Source: Zoogloea sp041904905 (lineage in GTDB: Bacteria > Pseudomonadota > Gammaproteobacteria > Burkholderiales > Rhodocyclaceae). From it: a stretch of 64,000 nt of DNA. Shown one piece after another: positions 44,142-51,178 of the stretch (position 1 is its first letter; every line of letters begins with the position of its first letter). The notes beneath the pieces were generated by a model. That model worked only from the letters and a program-made list of their open reading frames with translations, was not told where the DNA came from and did not search any database. The stretch lies in NCBI RefSeq assembly GCF_041904905.1, contig NZ_JAYRMI010000010.1, positions 19,219 to 83,218 on the forward strand, in the 5' to 3' direction. A program made the translations under genes and the position numbers.

Positions 44142-44501
44142 ATGCCGTCCGTCATCCATTTCTCCGACCCCGCCCCCGACCCTGTCGAAGACCGCCCCGC
44201 CCTCAGCCGGGCCATCGGCACGCCGCCGCTGCGCCTCACCGCCGAACGCTACCGCGCCGAAGATGGCGCCCTGTCCATCGGCGAGTGGGCCTGCGAGCCC
44301 GGCGCCTGGCGGATCGCCTTCCACCCGGGGCGCCACGAATTCTTCCAGGTGCTCCGCGGCCGGCTGCGCATCGTGGATACCGCCGGCAACGCCCGCGAGT
44401 TCGGGCCCGGCGACGCGGGCATCATCCCCGCCGGCTTCATCGGCACCTTCGAGGTGATCGAGCGCGTCGAGAAGCGCTACGCGATGCTCGACCGGGCCTG
44501 A
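44142..44501 (+). CDS. cupin-domain protein (DUF861-like)
   Basis: A 119-residue small beta-barrel protein. GEWACEPGAWRIAFHPGRHEFFQVLRGRLRIVD and DAGIIPAGFIGTFEVIERVEKRYAML are cupin motifs 1 and 2 of the DUF861/(S)-ureidoglycine-type family. The metal-ligand pattern is incomplete, so enzymatic activity is doubtful. Its last 25 nt overlap the convergent alpha/beta hydrolase gene tail to tail. Confidence 0.85.
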   Translation: MPSVIHFSDPAPDPVEDRPALSRAIGTPPLRLTAERYRAEDGALSIGEWACEPGAWRIAFHPGRHEFFQVLRGRLRIVDTAGNAREFGPGDAGIIPAGFIGTFEVIERVEKRYAMLDRA

Positions 44502-45298
44502 AACCTCGTCTCCAGCCAGCCCGCCAGGGCTTCGGCCGCCGCGGGCCAGGGCCGGTCCAGCATCAGCATGTGGCCGCAGCCCGGCACCGTCACCGACTGC
44601 GCCCGCCACGCCAGGGTGGTGAAGAACAGCATCGACGGCGGGAACACCGCATCCGCCCCGCCGCCCATCACCAGCGCGGGCAGCGACGGCCGGCGCCCGG
44701 TGCGCAGGAAGGGCAGCGCCGCCATCTCGGCCACCGCCCGGTCGGATTCGCGCTCCATCATCGGCAGGAACTCCGCCATCTCCCGGTGGGGCATCGCCGG
44801 CGAAAAGTACACCTCGGTCATCACCCGGAAAGTCGCCTCGGTGGGCCGGCCCGACACCGCGTTGGGCAACTCGGCGAAGAAATCCGGCCGGGTGAGGGCC
44901 AGCCGGCTGGCCGACCCGCCCGTGCCCGACGGTGGCACCGGCGCCATCAGCACCACCCCCGCCGCCCGGCCGCCCCCGATCAGATAACGCTCCACCACCT
45001 GGGTGCCCATCGAATGGCCCACCAGCACCGGCAATGCGGGCAGGCCGTCCACCGCCTCGGCCACATCGGCGGCGTAGTCGTCCAGGCCGAACGCGTCGAT
45101 CTGCGCATGCCCGCCGCTCTCCCCGTGGCCGGACAGATCCAGCGCGTAGCAGTCGAAGCCCCGTTCATTCAAGAAGGGGATGAAATGCAGCTGCCAGCAG
45201 CGGGCGTTGGTGTAGGCGCCATGGACGAAGAGCAAGGGCGGCAGGCCCTTGGGGCAGGCGGACGGGTGGCGATGGACGGCGAGAGAACGGGCAGGCAT
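44477..45298 (-). CDS. alpha/beta-fold hydrolase
   Basis: A 273-residue enzyme with oxyanion region LLFVHGAYTNARCW, nucleophile elbow VLVGHSMGTQV (Ser in GHSMG), an acid in GGGADAVFPP, and the catalytic His in VPGCGHMLMLDRPW. It is a soluble esterase- or lipase-like hydrolase; the substrate is unknown. The start at 45298 (MPARSLAVHRHP) gives a normal N-terminus. It is divergent from the small monooxygenase gene and converges with the cupin gene. Confidence 0.9.
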   Translation of the reverse strand: MPARSLAVHRHPSACPKGLPPLLFVHGAYTNARCWQLHFIPFLNERGFDCYALDLSGHGESGGHAQIDAFGLDDYAADVAEAVDGLPALPVLVGHSMGTQVVERYLIGGGRAAGVVLMAPVPPSGTGGSASRLALTRPDFFAELPNAVSGRPTEATFRVMTEVYFSPAMPHREMAEFLPMMERESDRAVAEMAALPFLRTGRRPSLPALVMGGGADAVFPPSMLFFTTLAWRAQSVTVPGCGHMLMLDRPWPAAAEALAGWLETRFQARSSIA

Positions 45299-45439
45299 GA
45301 CGGGCTTCCGGAAAATGCGGGCAACAGCCGCATTCTGGCACGCCGACGCACCCGGCCGGATGACAAACCGGACACCCGGGCCGGCGGATGGCCGGGCTAG
45401 AATGGCCGTCCCAAAACCAGAACCCATCCGGAGAACATC

Positions 45440-45730
45440 ATGAGCATCCACATCGTCGCCCGCTTCACCGCCAGGCCCGACACCATCGACGCCCTGCGCA
45501 GCCTGCTGCTGGGCATGCTGGAACCGACCCGCAAGGAGGCCGGCTGCATCCGCTACGAGCTGCTGAACAACACCGCCGACGCCACCGATTTCACCTTCGT
45601 CGAGGAGTGGGCCAGTCAGGCCGCCATCGACGCCCACATGCAGACCCCGCACCTGAAGGCCGTGCTGGTGGATTCCGCCCCGCTGGTGGCCTGCCCGGTG
45701 GACGTGCGCTTCCTCACCGCCGCGGGCTGA
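45440..45730 (+). CDS. antibiotic biosynthesis monooxygenase-domain protein (YgiN-like)
   Basis: A 96-residue ferredoxin-like ABM domain: HIVARFTARPDTIDALRSLLLGMLEPTRKEAGCIRYELLNNTADATDFTFVEEWASQAAIDAHMQTPHLKAV. The family includes quinol monooxygenases such as YgiN, acting without cofactor. The RBS is GGAGAA, 6-7 nt before the ATG. A 21-bp-period repeat array starts at its stop codon. Confidence 0.9.
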   Translation: MSIHIVARFTARPDTIDALRSLLLGMLEPTRKEAGCIRYELLNNTADATDFTFVEEWASQAAIDAHMQTPHLKAVLVDSAPLVACPVDVRFLTAAG

Positions 45731-46020
45731 AGCACCGATCCGGCACGTCCGACTGCCAGGCCTGGAGGTCGGACTGCCAGCAGCGCCCCTCTGACTGCCA
45801 GAGCGGGCCCTCAAAGGGCAGGGCCAGCGGCTCGGACCTCCTCGCCCGGAGCCCAGACTGCCACGAACGGGCCTTCGAGCGCCAAGCTTGTCAGTCAACG
45901 CACCACGAATGCACCAAAAAGGGGCATCAGTGGCGCTTTAACCCCAAGCGCTGGAGCTTCGAGCACCAACACTAGCCCCCGGACTGCCAAAGCTGGCAGA
46001 AAAACTGCCAACCTGCGCCC
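45727..46020. repeat. array of ~14 degenerate 21-bp units
   Basis: The whole gap between the stops of the monooxygenase and nirE divides into consecutive 21-bp units starting at 45727, 45748, 45769, 45790, 45811 and so on to 46000. The best conserved form is TCGGACTGCCAG followed by 9 variable bases rich in G and C. CCA at unit positions 9-11 is kept in about 10 of the 13 units from 45748, and A at position 5 in nearly all. There are no unique spacers, so it is not CRISPR. The last units form CTGCCA/TGGCAG hairpins. One frame reads as SDCQ-type heptads, but no start codon or protein family supports coding. Confidence 0.8.
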
Positions 46021-46968
46021 TCAGACCGTTGCCTCGGCCCGGTTAAACCACGCCAGCTTGTCGGCCAGCGCCACCACCTCGCCGACGATCAACAGCGCCG
46101 GGGGGCGGATGCCCGCCGCCGCCGCCACCTCGGGCAGGGTTGAAAGGGTGCCGGTGACCACCCGCTGGTTGGCGCGGGTGCCGTTCTCCACCAGCGCCGC
46201 GGGCGTATCGGCCCCGCGCCCGTGCTCGATCAGCGCCGCGCAGTGGGCCTGGAGCATGCCCACGCCCATGTAGATCACCGCGGTCTGGTTGGGCCGGGCG
46301 AGGGCCACCCAGTCCAGCGCCGACTCGCCGGCCCGGCGATGGCCGGTGGCAAACACCACCGACTGGGCGTAATCCCGATGGGTGAGGGGAATCCCCGCGT
46401 AGGCGCCCGCCCCGCAGGCCGCGGTGATGCCCGGCACCACCTCGAAGGGCACGCCGGCCTCCAGCAGCTCTTCCAGCTCCTCGCCGCCGCGGCCGAAGAT
46501 GAAGGGGTCGCCGCCCTTCAGCCGCACCACCTGCCGGCCCTCCCGGGCCAGGCGCACCAGCAGGCGGTTGATCTCCTCCTGGGGCAGAGTGTGGTGGCCG
46601 GCCTCCTTGCCCACGTAGATGCACTCGGCGTCCGGTCGGGCCAGATCGAGGATGCCCTCGCCCACCAGATGATCGACCACCAGCACTTCGGCGCTGGCGA
46701 TCAGCCGCGCGGCGCGCAAGGTGAGGAGTTCCGGATCGCCCGGGCCCGCCCCGACGAGGAAAACCCGCCCCACGCCCTGCCCGTCCCGCGGAACCGGCGG
46801 CGTCTCCGCCACCCCGACCGCGCGCCCGAAGGGCCCATCGCCGGCGACGGGCGACCGGGCCCGATCGACGCTGCGGCCCAGGATGTCCGCCAGCGATCCA
46901 GGGCCGACATAGCGCGAAACCGGACGGCGGCGCATCCGGTAAAAGTCTGTCACACGCTCCAGTTCCAT
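46021..46968 (-). CDS. nirE: uroporphyrinogen-III C-methyltransferase of the haem d1 pathway
   Basis: A 315-residue SUMT: GRVFLVGAGPGDPELLTLRAARLI (from ~67), VRLKGGDPFIFGRGGEELEEL, GITAACGAGAYAGIPLTHR and AVIYMGVGM. It methylates uroporphyrinogen III to precorrin-2, the entry to siroheme and haem d1. Placement beside nirS argues for NirE rather than housekeeping CysG. It carries an extra ~66-residue N-terminus (MELERVTDFYRMRRRPVSRY...), supported by a GAGGGAG ribosome site before the ATG. It is divergent from nirS and shares the FNR-box region. Confidence 0.9.
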   Translation of the reverse strand: MELERVTDFYRMRRRPVSRYVGPGSLADILGRSVDRARSPVAGDGPFGRAVGVAETPPVPRDGQGVGRVFLVGAGPGDPELLTLRAARLIASAEVLVVDHLVGEGILDLARPDAECIYVGKEAGHHTLPQEEINRLLVRLAREGRQVVRLKGGDPFIFGRGGEELEELLEAGVPFEVVPGITAACGAGAYAGIPLTHRDYAQSVVFATGHRRAGESALDWVALARPNQTAVIYMGVGMLQAHCAALIEHGRGADTPAALVENGTRANQRVVTGTLSTLPEVAAAAGIRPPALLIVGEVVALADKLAWFNRAEATV

Positions 46969-47030
46969 GGTCGCTCCCTCAATCGCTTGTCGTTGCTGCG
47001 GACTGTAACAACTTCACCCTCCAGGGCAAA

Positions 47031-47044
47031 TTGACTGCAATCAA
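47031..47044 (+). promoter_or_regulatory. FNR/DNR-type box upstream of nirS (and nirE)
   Basis: TTGACTGCAATCAA matches the FNR/DNR consensus TTGAT-N4-ATCAA with one mismatch. If it is centred at -41.5, transcription would start near 47079 and a -10 would lie at about 47067-47072 (CAATGA). The ribosome site GGGAG lies before the nirS ATG at 47123. Activation by an oxygen- or NO-responsive Crp/Fnr protein is inferred. Confidence 0.8.
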
Positions 47045-47122
47045 GGACTTCGAACACCCCCCCGCTCAATGATCCGCCCCGCAGGAACATCAATCGCACC
47101 TTTTCTTGAAGGGAGACAGAAC

Positions 47123-48805
47123 ATGACGAGACGTGGAATCTGGTATGCGGGCTTCTTCGCCCTCGCGGCACTGCCGCTGACCATCGGCAGCGCCTTCGGC
47201 CAGGGCACCACCGCCCTCACCGCCGAAGAAAAGGCGCAGGCCAAGAAGATCTACTTCGAACGCTGCGCCGGCTGCCACGGCGTGCTGCGCAAGGGCGCCA
47301 CCGGCAAGAACCTCGAGCCGCACTGGACCAAGACCCTGAAGGACGGCACCAAGCTCGAGGGCGGCACGACCAAGCTCGGCACCGGCCGTCTCGAGAAGAT
47401 CATCGGCTACGGCACCGAAGGCGGGATGGTCAACTTCGACGACATCCTGACCAAGGAAGAGATCAACCTGATGGCCCGCTACATCCAGGAAACCCCGGAT
47501 GTGCCGCCCGAGTACAGCTTCAAGGAGACCCTGGACTCCTGGAAGGTCATCGTGCCGGTGGAGCAGCGCCCGAAGAAGCAGATGAACAACATCAACCTCA
47601 AGAACGTGTTCTCGGTGACGCTGCGCGACACCGGCGAGGTTGCGCTGATCGACGGCGATACCAAGGAAATCCGCAGCATCGTCAAGACCGGCTACGCGGT
47701 GCACATCTCCCGCCTGTCCGCCTCCGGTCGCTACGTGTACGTGATCGGCCGCGACGGCCGTCTGTCGCTGATCGACCTGTGGATGGAGAAACCCGCGGTC
47801 GTGGCCGAAGTGAAGATCGGCTTCGATGCCCGCTCGGTGGACACCTCCAAGTTCAAGGGCTTCGAAGACAAGTACGCCGTGGCCGGCTCCTACTGGCCGC
47901 CCCAGTACGTCATCATGGACGGCGACACCCTCAAGCCGCGCAAGGTGGTTGGCACCCGCGGCATGACCGTCGACGGCGAGTACCACCCGGAACCCCGCGT
48001 GGCCTCCATCGTGGCCTCCTTCACCAAGCCGGAATGGGTCATCAACATCAAGGAGACCGGCCAGATCCTGCTGGTGGACTACTCCGACATCGAGAACCTC
48101 AAGACCACCACCATCGGCTCCGCCAAGTTCCTGCATGACGGCGGCTGGGACGCCTCCAAGCGCTACTTCCTGGTGGCCGCCAACGCCTCCAACAAGATCG
48201 CCGCGGTGGATACCAAGACCGGCAAGCTGGCCGCGCTGGTCGATGTGGCCAAGATCCCGCACCCGGGCCGGGGCGCCAACTTCGTCCATCCCAAGTTCGG
48301 TCCCGTCTGGGCCACCGGCCACCTGGGCGCCGACGTGGTCACCCTGATCTCCACCCCGTCCGAAGAGAAGCAGTACGCCAAGTACAAGGACAACAACTGG
48401 AAGGTGGTCCAGGAGATCAAGCACGTGCCGGGCAACCTGTTCGTGAAGACCCATCCGAAGTCCAAGCACTTCTGGGCCGACTCGCCGCAGAACCCGGACA
48501 AGGATCTGGCCGAGTCCGTCGCCGTGTGGGACATGGCCGACCTCTCCAAGCCGAAGGCCATCCTCAACGTGGCCAAGGATTCCGGCCTGCCCGAGACCAA
48601 GGCGGTCAAGCGCGCAGTGCATCCGGAGTACAGCGCCGACGGCAAGGAAGTGTGGATCTCCCTGTGGGGTGGCAAGACCGACCAGTCCGCCATCGTGGTG
48701 TATGACGACGCGACCCTGAAGGTCAAGAAGGTCATTACCGATCCGAAGATGATCACCCCGACCGGCAAGTTCAACGTCTACAACACCCAGCACGACATCT
48801 ACTGA
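47123..48805 (+). CDS. nirS: cytochrome cd1 nitrite reductase
   Basis: A 560-residue periplasmic enzyme reducing nitrite to NO. Signal peptide (IWYAGFFALAALPLTIGSAFG), haem c domain with CAGCH (Cys48, Cys51, His52), then the eight-bladed d1 propeller (LRDTGEVALIDGDTKEIRSIVKTGYAVHISRLSASGRYVYVIGRDG; NFVHPKFGPVWATGHLG; the conserved d1-pocket histidines appear in RAVHPEYSADG and HPGRGANF). The length and the end YNTQHDIY are typical. A strong hairpin follows the stop. Confidence 0.98.
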   Translation: MTRRGIWYAGFFALAALPLTIGSAFGQGTTALTAEEKAQAKKIYFERCAGCHGVLRKGATGKNLEPHWTKTLKDGTKLEGGTTKLGTGRLEKIIGYGTEGGMVNFDDILTKEEINLMARYIQETPDVPPEYSFKETLDSWKVIVPVEQRPKKQMNNINLKNVFSVTLRDTGEVALIDGDTKEIRSIVKTGYAVHISRLSASGRYVYVIGRDGRLSLIDLWMEKPAVVAEVKIGFDARSVDTSKFKGFEDKYAVAGSYWPPQYVIMDGDTLKPRKVVGTRGMTVDGEYHPEPRVASIVASFTKPEWVINIKETGQILLVDYSDIENLKTTTIGSAKFLHDGGWDASKRYFLVAANASNKIAAVDTKTGKLAALVDVAKIPHPGRGANFVHPKFGPVWATGHLGADVVTLISTPSEEKQYAKYKDNNWKVVQEIKHVPGNLFVKTHPKSKHFWADSPQNPDKDLAESVAVWDMADLSKPKAILNVAKDSGLPETKAVKRAVHPEYSADGKEVWISLWGGKTDQSAIVVYDDATLKVKKVITDPKMITPTGKFNVYNTQHDIY

Positions 48806-48814
48806 TGAGCCGCA

Positions 48815-48836
48815 GGCCGGCCCTCCGGGGCCGGCC
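48815..48836 (+). other. strong intergenic RNA hairpin after nirS
   Basis: GGCCGGCCC (48815-48823) pairs with GGGCCGGCC (48828-48836) around a 4-nt loop, 10 nt after the nirS stop and 29 nt before nirT. No T-tract follows, so it more likely protects the nirS message or tunes the nirS:nirT ratio than terminates. Confidence 0.6.
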
Positions 48837-48865
48837 GAACGCTCCCCGCCAAGAGGGAACCCACC

Positions 48866-49471
48866 ATGGCAACGCCGCCCACCCAAGAACAACCGCCCCG
48901 CACCGGCCTGTGGGCCCGCCTGCGTCGGCCCAGCGCACGCTACTCACTGATCGGCCTGCTCACCACGGGCATGATCCTGGGGGTGCTTTTCTGGGGCGGC
49001 TTCAACACCGCCATGGAAGCCACCAACCAGATGGACTTCTGCATCTCCTGTCACGAAATGCGCGACAACGTGTACCAGGAGTACAAGCAGACCATCCACT
49101 ACTCCAACCGCACCGGCGTCCGCGCCACCTGCCCGGACTGCCACGTCCCCAAGGACTGGACCCACAAGATCATCCGCAAGGTTCAGGCTTCCAAGGAAGT
49201 CTATGGAAAGATCATGGGCACCATCGACACCAAGGAGAAGTTCGAAGCCAAGCGGCTCGAACTGGCCCGCCACGAATGGGAACGGATGAAGGGTTCCGAT
49301 TCGCGCGAATGCCGCAACTGTCACAGCTTCGACGGCATGAAGGCCGACGCCCAGAAGCCCCGCGCCCAGAAATCCCACGAGCTGGCGCAGAAGAACAACG
49401 AAACCTGCATCGACTGCCACAAAGGCATCGCCCACAAGAAGCCGGAAGGCATGACCGACGAGGACGAGTGA
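48866..49471 (+). CDS. nirT: NapC/NirT-family tetrahaem cytochrome c
   Basis: A 201-residue quinol-oxidising membrane cytochrome. One N-terminal helix (YSLIGLLTTGMILGVLFWGGF) and four haem motifs: C59ISCH, C89PDCH, C149RNCH and C181IDCH. It takes electrons from quinol at the membrane and passes them to periplasmic carriers for NirS. The length and haem spacing match NirT/NapC. It lies 60 nt downstream of nirS, like the nirST order of Pseudomonas stutzeri. Confidence 0.95.
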   Translation: MATPPTQEQPPRTGLWARLRRPSARYSLIGLLTTGMILGVLFWGGFNTAMEATNQMDFCISCHEMRDNVYQEYKQTIHYSNRTGVRATCPDCHVPKDWTHKIIRKVQASKEVYGKIMGTIDTKEKFEAKRLELARHEWERMKGSDSRECRNCHSFDGMKADAQKPRAQKSHELAQKNNETCIDCHKGIAHKKPEGMTDEDE

Positions 49472-49511
49472 GCCCACCGCCCGTCTCCACACTTTGACAG
49501 GAGTACCCACC

Positions 49512-50375
49512 ATGAACATCCGTTTCACCGCCGTTGCCGCCGGCCTCGTCTTCGCCTTCGGCGCCGGCAGCGCCGCCGCCGCTCCCGACTGGGCCAAGGT
49601 GCCCACCAAGAAGATCACCGTCTTCTACCCGGGCGTCTCGCCCATCGAGTGGATCACCAAGGGCACCGAACACGGCGGCGCCAAGGGCCTCAAGAAGGGC
49701 GAGAACTGCACCGGCTGCCACGAAGAAGAAGTGGCGGACATGGGCAAGAAGATGGCCAGCGGTCAGAAGATCGAGCCGGCTCCGATCCCCGGCAAGGCCC
49801 CGTCCATCGCCGTGGGCGTGCAGGCCGCCCGCGACGACGCCAACCTGTACATGCGCTTCACCTGGAAGAAGCCCGCCGCCTCCACCGGCGGCGCCAAGAT
49901 GGACGCCAACAACCAGGTCAAGCTGGCCTTCATGCTCGAAGGCGGCAAGGTCGAGCTGGCCGGTCAGGCCGGCTGCTGGGCCACCTGTCACACCGACGCC
50001 CGCACCATGCCCGGCGCCGCCGACACCAAGACCAAGTACGTCACCGGCGGCTCCGTCGCCAGCGGCAAGTTCTACGATCTGCTCCAGTGGCGCAGCAAGG
50101 ACAAGGCCGTGGATGGCTACGTGGCCGACAAGCGCGTGATGGAAGGCGGCAAGGGGCTGGTCGAAGCCAAGGGCGAGCTGAAGGGCGACACCTGGACCGT
50201 CACCTTCACCCGCAAGCTGGCCGGCGGCGAAGGCGACGTGACCCTCGAACCGGGCAAGGTCTACAACTTCGGCTTCGCGATCCACGACGACCACGCCAGC
50301 GGACGCTTCCACCACGTCTCCCTGGGCTACACCCTGGGCATCGACGCCAAGGCGGACATCACCGCCGCCAAGTAA
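49512..50375 (+). CDS. nirB: dihaem cytochrome c552, NirB-like (EB_dh-type fold)
   Basis: A 287-residue periplasmic protein with a signal peptide (LVFAFGAGSAAA). Haem 1 is C66TGCH; the second site is C155WATCH, which has three rather than two residues between the cysteines (CX3CH). The rest resembles the ethylbenzene-dehydrogenase haem-binding fold (ANLYMRFTWKK; VYNFGFAIHDDHASGRFHHVSLGYTLG). It matches the NirB cytochrome c552 that follows nirST in P. stutzeri. The ATG at 49512 has AGGAG upstream. The name is by synteny. Confidence 0.8.
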   Translation: MNIRFTAVAAGLVFAFGAGSAAAAPDWAKVPTKKITVFYPGVSPIEWITKGTEHGGAKGLKKGENCTGCHEEEVADMGKKMASGQKIEPAPIPGKAPSIAVGVQAARDDANLYMRFTWKKPAASTGGAKMDANNQVKLAFMLEGGKVELAGQAGCWATCHTDARTMPGAADTKTKYVTGGSVASGKFYDLLQWRSKDKAVDGYVADKRVMEGGKGLVEAKGELKGDTWTVTFTRKLAGGEGDVTLEPGKVYNFGFAIHDDHASGRFHHVSLGYTLGIDAKADITAAK

Positions 50376-50384
50376 GCCCGACCC

Positions 50385-50717
50385 GTGGCTTGCCGGCACC
50401 TGCGGGGCGTGATCGCCCCGCTGCTGCTCGCGGCGGCGCTGCCCAGCATCGCCGCCGAGCACATCGACATCGACATCCGCGACTACCGCTTCGCGCCGTC
50501 GACCGTCCGCATCCGGGTGGGCGACACCGTGCGCTGGACCAACCGCGAGGTCCGCACCAGCCACTCCATCTACTTCACGGGCCCCGACAGCTTCGAATCC
50601 GAACGCCTCTTCCCCGGCGAACAGTGGAGCCGGCGCTTCGACACGCCCGGCCGCCACCCCTACCGCTGCGGTCCGCACCCCGAGATGGAAGGCAGCGTCG
50701 ACGTCCTCCCCGACTGA
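50385..50717 (+). CDS. periplasmic cupredoxin (plastocyanin/amicyanin-like)
   Basis: A 110-residue blue-copper protein with a signal peptide (GVIAPLLLAAALPSIAA). The copper ligands are visible as His60 (TSHSIYF), then C95-GP-H98-PE-M101, i.e. the short C-x2-H-x2-M spacing of amicyanin-type proteins. It starts with GTG 9 nt after the NirB-like gene, so it is in the nir operon and probably donates electrons to NirS, the role usually played by cytochrome c551 (NirM) or azurin. The start codon is less sure than the domain. Confidence 0.8.
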   Translation: MACRHLRGVIAPLLLAAALPSIAAEHIDIDIRDYRFAPSTVRIRVGDTVRWTNREVRTSHSIYFTGPDSFESERLFPGEQWSRRFDTPGRHPYRCGPHPEMEGSVDVLPD

Positions 50718-50753
50718 GCGCCGACGCCCCCGGCCCCACGCGGCCCGGCCTTC

Positions 50754-50767
50754 TTGACACCCATCAA
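50754..50767 (+). promoter_or_regulatory. second FNR/DNR-type box, before nirC
   Basis: TTGACACCCATCAA matches TTGAT-N4-ATCAA with one mismatch. A TACTGT -10-like hexamer lies at 50790-50795, the correct spacing for a class II site centred at -41.5. The nirC ATG follows at 50824 after AAGGAG. This gives nirCFDLGH its own promoter. Confidence 0.8.
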
Positions 50768-50823
50768 TGCCCCTGCCGGCGTGTCGCCCTACTGTGAGCC
50801 CCGTTGCCTCAAGGAGCGAATCG

Positions 50824-51174
50824 ATGGACCGTCCGCTGCTGATTCACGTTGCCGTGCTGCTGGGCCTCACCGCCCTCGCGGTGAGCACCGCCCAATCCGC
50901 CGAACCGCCCCAGCCCGACCCCACCCGCCAGAAGGCGCTGGTGCATCTGGTGCGCCAGGACTGCGGCTCCTGCCACGGCATGCGCCTCGCCGGCGGCCTG
51001 GGGCCGGCCCTCACCCCGGCGCGGCTGGCCGACTGGCCCGACGACGCCCTCGTCGCCACCATCCTCCACGGCCGCCCCGGCACCGCCATGCCCGGCTGGC
51101 AGCGCTTCGTGACCGAAGACGAAGCCGGCTGGATCGTCGCCCGCCTCAAGCAGGGCTTCCCGACCCTGGACTGA
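50824..51174 (+). CDS. nirC: cytochrome c55x, NirC-like
   Basis: A 116-residue exported monohaem cytochrome: signal peptide (HVAVLLGLTALAVSTAQSA), haem site C47GSCH and axial Met in GTAMPGW. NirC can donate electrons to NirS and is implicated in haem d1 maturation. It is the first gene of the second nir unit and is followed after 4 nt by nirF. Confidence 0.9.
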   Translation: MDRPLLIHVAVLLGLTALAVSTAQSAEPPQPDPTRQKALVHLVRQDCGSCHGMRLAGGLGPALTPARLADWPDDALVATILHGRPGTAMPGWQRFVTEDEAGWIVARLKQGFPTLD

Positions 51175-51178
51175 CCCC

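Noticed and set aside
43909..44457. Small plus-strand frame starting inside the dispersed element
   Set aside because: It begins in the repeat, and the other copy gives a similar spurious peptide. It runs out of frame across the cupin gene.
45748..45975. The 21-bp array as a coding region for a Cys-rich heptad protein (SDCQ repeats)
   Set aside because: The frame has no start of its own, is out of frame with the monooxygenase gene and ends at a stop inside the array. The periodicity alone makes any frame look repetitive.
45727..46020. The 21-bp array as a CRISPR array
   Set aside because: The units are contiguous and degenerate, have no unique spacers, and are much shorter than CRISPR repeat-spacer periods. 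No cas genes are near.
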